From positions 1 to 33,112 of the IMG/VR virus record IMGVR_UViG_3300040810_000470: a stretch of DNA of 33,112 bases; one strand, written 5' to 3'. The DNA comes from a virus. The position numbers and the translations under genes are program-made. Shown one piece after another: positions 32,680-33,112 of this stretch. Under the pieces are notes generated by a model. It did not search any database and was not told where the DNA came from. It saw only the letters and a program-made list of their open reading frames with translations. Numbering within the stretch: position 1 is the stretch's first letter; each line of letters starts with the position of its first letter.

Positions 32680-32691
32680 CCGCAGTTAGCA

Positions 32692-32946
32692 TCAAAGTTC
32701 TGCCAACATTTCATTCAGTTCGTTGATATCAATTGCGGGGTCATTCCACTTAACACCGTCTGGAGTATCTGCATCATTGAATGAACATGCTTCCAGACAA
32801 TCTACAAAGGTATGATAATCCTTTGCCTCGCGTGCTAAGTGATAAAGACCCTCTTCATTACCAATCCAGAGAGCAACATTCCAGGTCTCGTAGTTTGCCC
32901 AACCGTTGTAAGTTTGAGTCGTCATGTTCGTTTGAGTGATGTTCAT
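32692..32946 (-). CDS. Small conserved protein with NGWANYETWNVALW motif (84 aa)
   Basis: Residues 14-28 (NGWANYETWNVALWI) are the hallmark of a small phage and bacterial protein family; I recall it as DUF7249 but cannot check the accession. After it come GNEEGLYHLAREAKDYHTFV and an acidic C-terminus (INELNEMLAEL). No function is known to me. No Shine-Dalgarno precedes either the Met at 32946 or the Met at 32925. The second start (MTTQTYNGW) gives a 77-aa product like the family members I remember, so it may be the real one. The gene is flanked by hairpins at 32653-32679 and 32959-32989. Confidence 0.82.
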   Translation of the reverse strand: MNITQTNMTTQTYNGWANYETWNVALWIGNEEGLYHLAREAKDYHTFVDCLEACSFNDADTPDGVKWNDPAIDINELNEMLAEL

Positions 32947-32958
32947 ACAACTGAGACA

Positions 32959-32989
32959 CTTTAGAGGCTACAGTTAGTAACCCCTAAAG
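32959..32989 (-). other. Hairpin between two small genes
   Basis: CTTTAGGGG pairs with CCTCTAAAG (nine pairs, one of them G-T) around a 13-base loop. It lies between the stop at 33001 and the start at 32946. No T-run follows, so it may be a weak terminator, a processing site or a leader structure. Confidence 0.5.
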
Positions 32990-33000
32990 TACGATGATAC

Positions 33001-33112
33001 TCAGAAGGTCACAGATTCCCCACTAACATAACTCACGGCATCACCTTGATTGTCACTTTGCACATCACTCTCAATAACATCGAGGACTGTCAAAATGTCA
33101 TCACCAGTGTTA
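33001..33112 (-). CDS. C-terminal end of an unknown acidic protein (partial)
   Basis: An open frame enters from the right edge and ends at 33001, giving 36 residues: NTGDDILTVLDVIESDVQSD, then NQGDAVSYVSGESVTF. It is acidic, rich in Asp, Ser and Val, without cysteine. The frame is open to the edge, and its codons look like those of neighbouring genes. Too little is visible to assign a family. Confidence 0.6.
   Translation of the reverse strand, partial: NTGDDILTVLDVIESDVQSDNQGDAVSYVSGESVTF

Noticed and set aside
1-33112. tRNA genes, CRISPR arrays, insertion sequences, attachment sites
   Set aside because: No cloverleaf-like pattern, regular direct-repeat spacing, transposase frame or terminal inverted repeat was seen by eye.

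Overview
The window is the structural (late) region, plus a small early-type region, of a T4-like myovirus of the marine cyanophage kind. Three things suggest this. It carries recognisable T4 baseplate and neck proteins in T4 order (gp25, gp6, a gp7-like protein, gp8, gp13, gp14, gp15 and the first codons of a probable gp16). The DNA is AT-rich. It also has several small genes of a type I know only from T4-like phages of Prochlorococcus and Synechococcus. A related T4-like phage of another marine host (for example SAR11) cannot be excluded, because no photosynthesis or other host-marker gene is present. Every gene lies on the minus strand, so the window is transcribed from its right end to its left end.

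Right end, 33112 to about 30120: the tail of an unknown acidic protein, then small genes (84, 46 and 74 aa), a GT-A-type glycosyltransferase-like protein (257 aa), and 50, 48, 225 and 50 aa proteins of unknown function. Three sigma70-like promoters (32639-32667, 32375-32403, 32074-32102), one of them a perfect TTGACA-17-TATAAT, mark this as a host-polymerase (early-type) region. One intergenic stretch (32501-32691) is GC-rich, contains hairpins and looks like a leader or small RNA.

Middle and left, 30116 to 1: the baseplate and neck late region. gp25, gp6 and a gp7-like protein are followed by a cassette with no T4 counterpart that I recognise: a 3754-aa giant protein with a YHYH-type motif, a 251-aa fibre-like protein, a 126-aa protein and a 354-aa glycine-rich protein. 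Then come gp8, a 2498-aa DUF4815-type structural protein, a 76-aa coiled-coil protein, gp13, gp14, gp15 and gp16. The two giant genes alone take up more than half of the window. I recognise no gp9, gp10, gp11, gp12 or fibritin in their usual place between gp8 and gp13.

Two patterns link the genes. First, almost every late gene preceded by a real intergenic gap has an N(A/C)TAAATA late-promoter box 19-30 bases before its start codon, and every gene that abuts or overlaps its predecessor lacks one. The late region therefore reads as seven short transcription units. Second, several small beta-type sequence modules recur in neck, baseplate and giant proteins: a GSGYT-PP repeat, a DDE...RG module, a V-G-x-SGATA module and a GD-I-Y...YYV...IKLS repeat. 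The virion periphery looks built by reusing a small set of modules grafted onto T4 core proteins.
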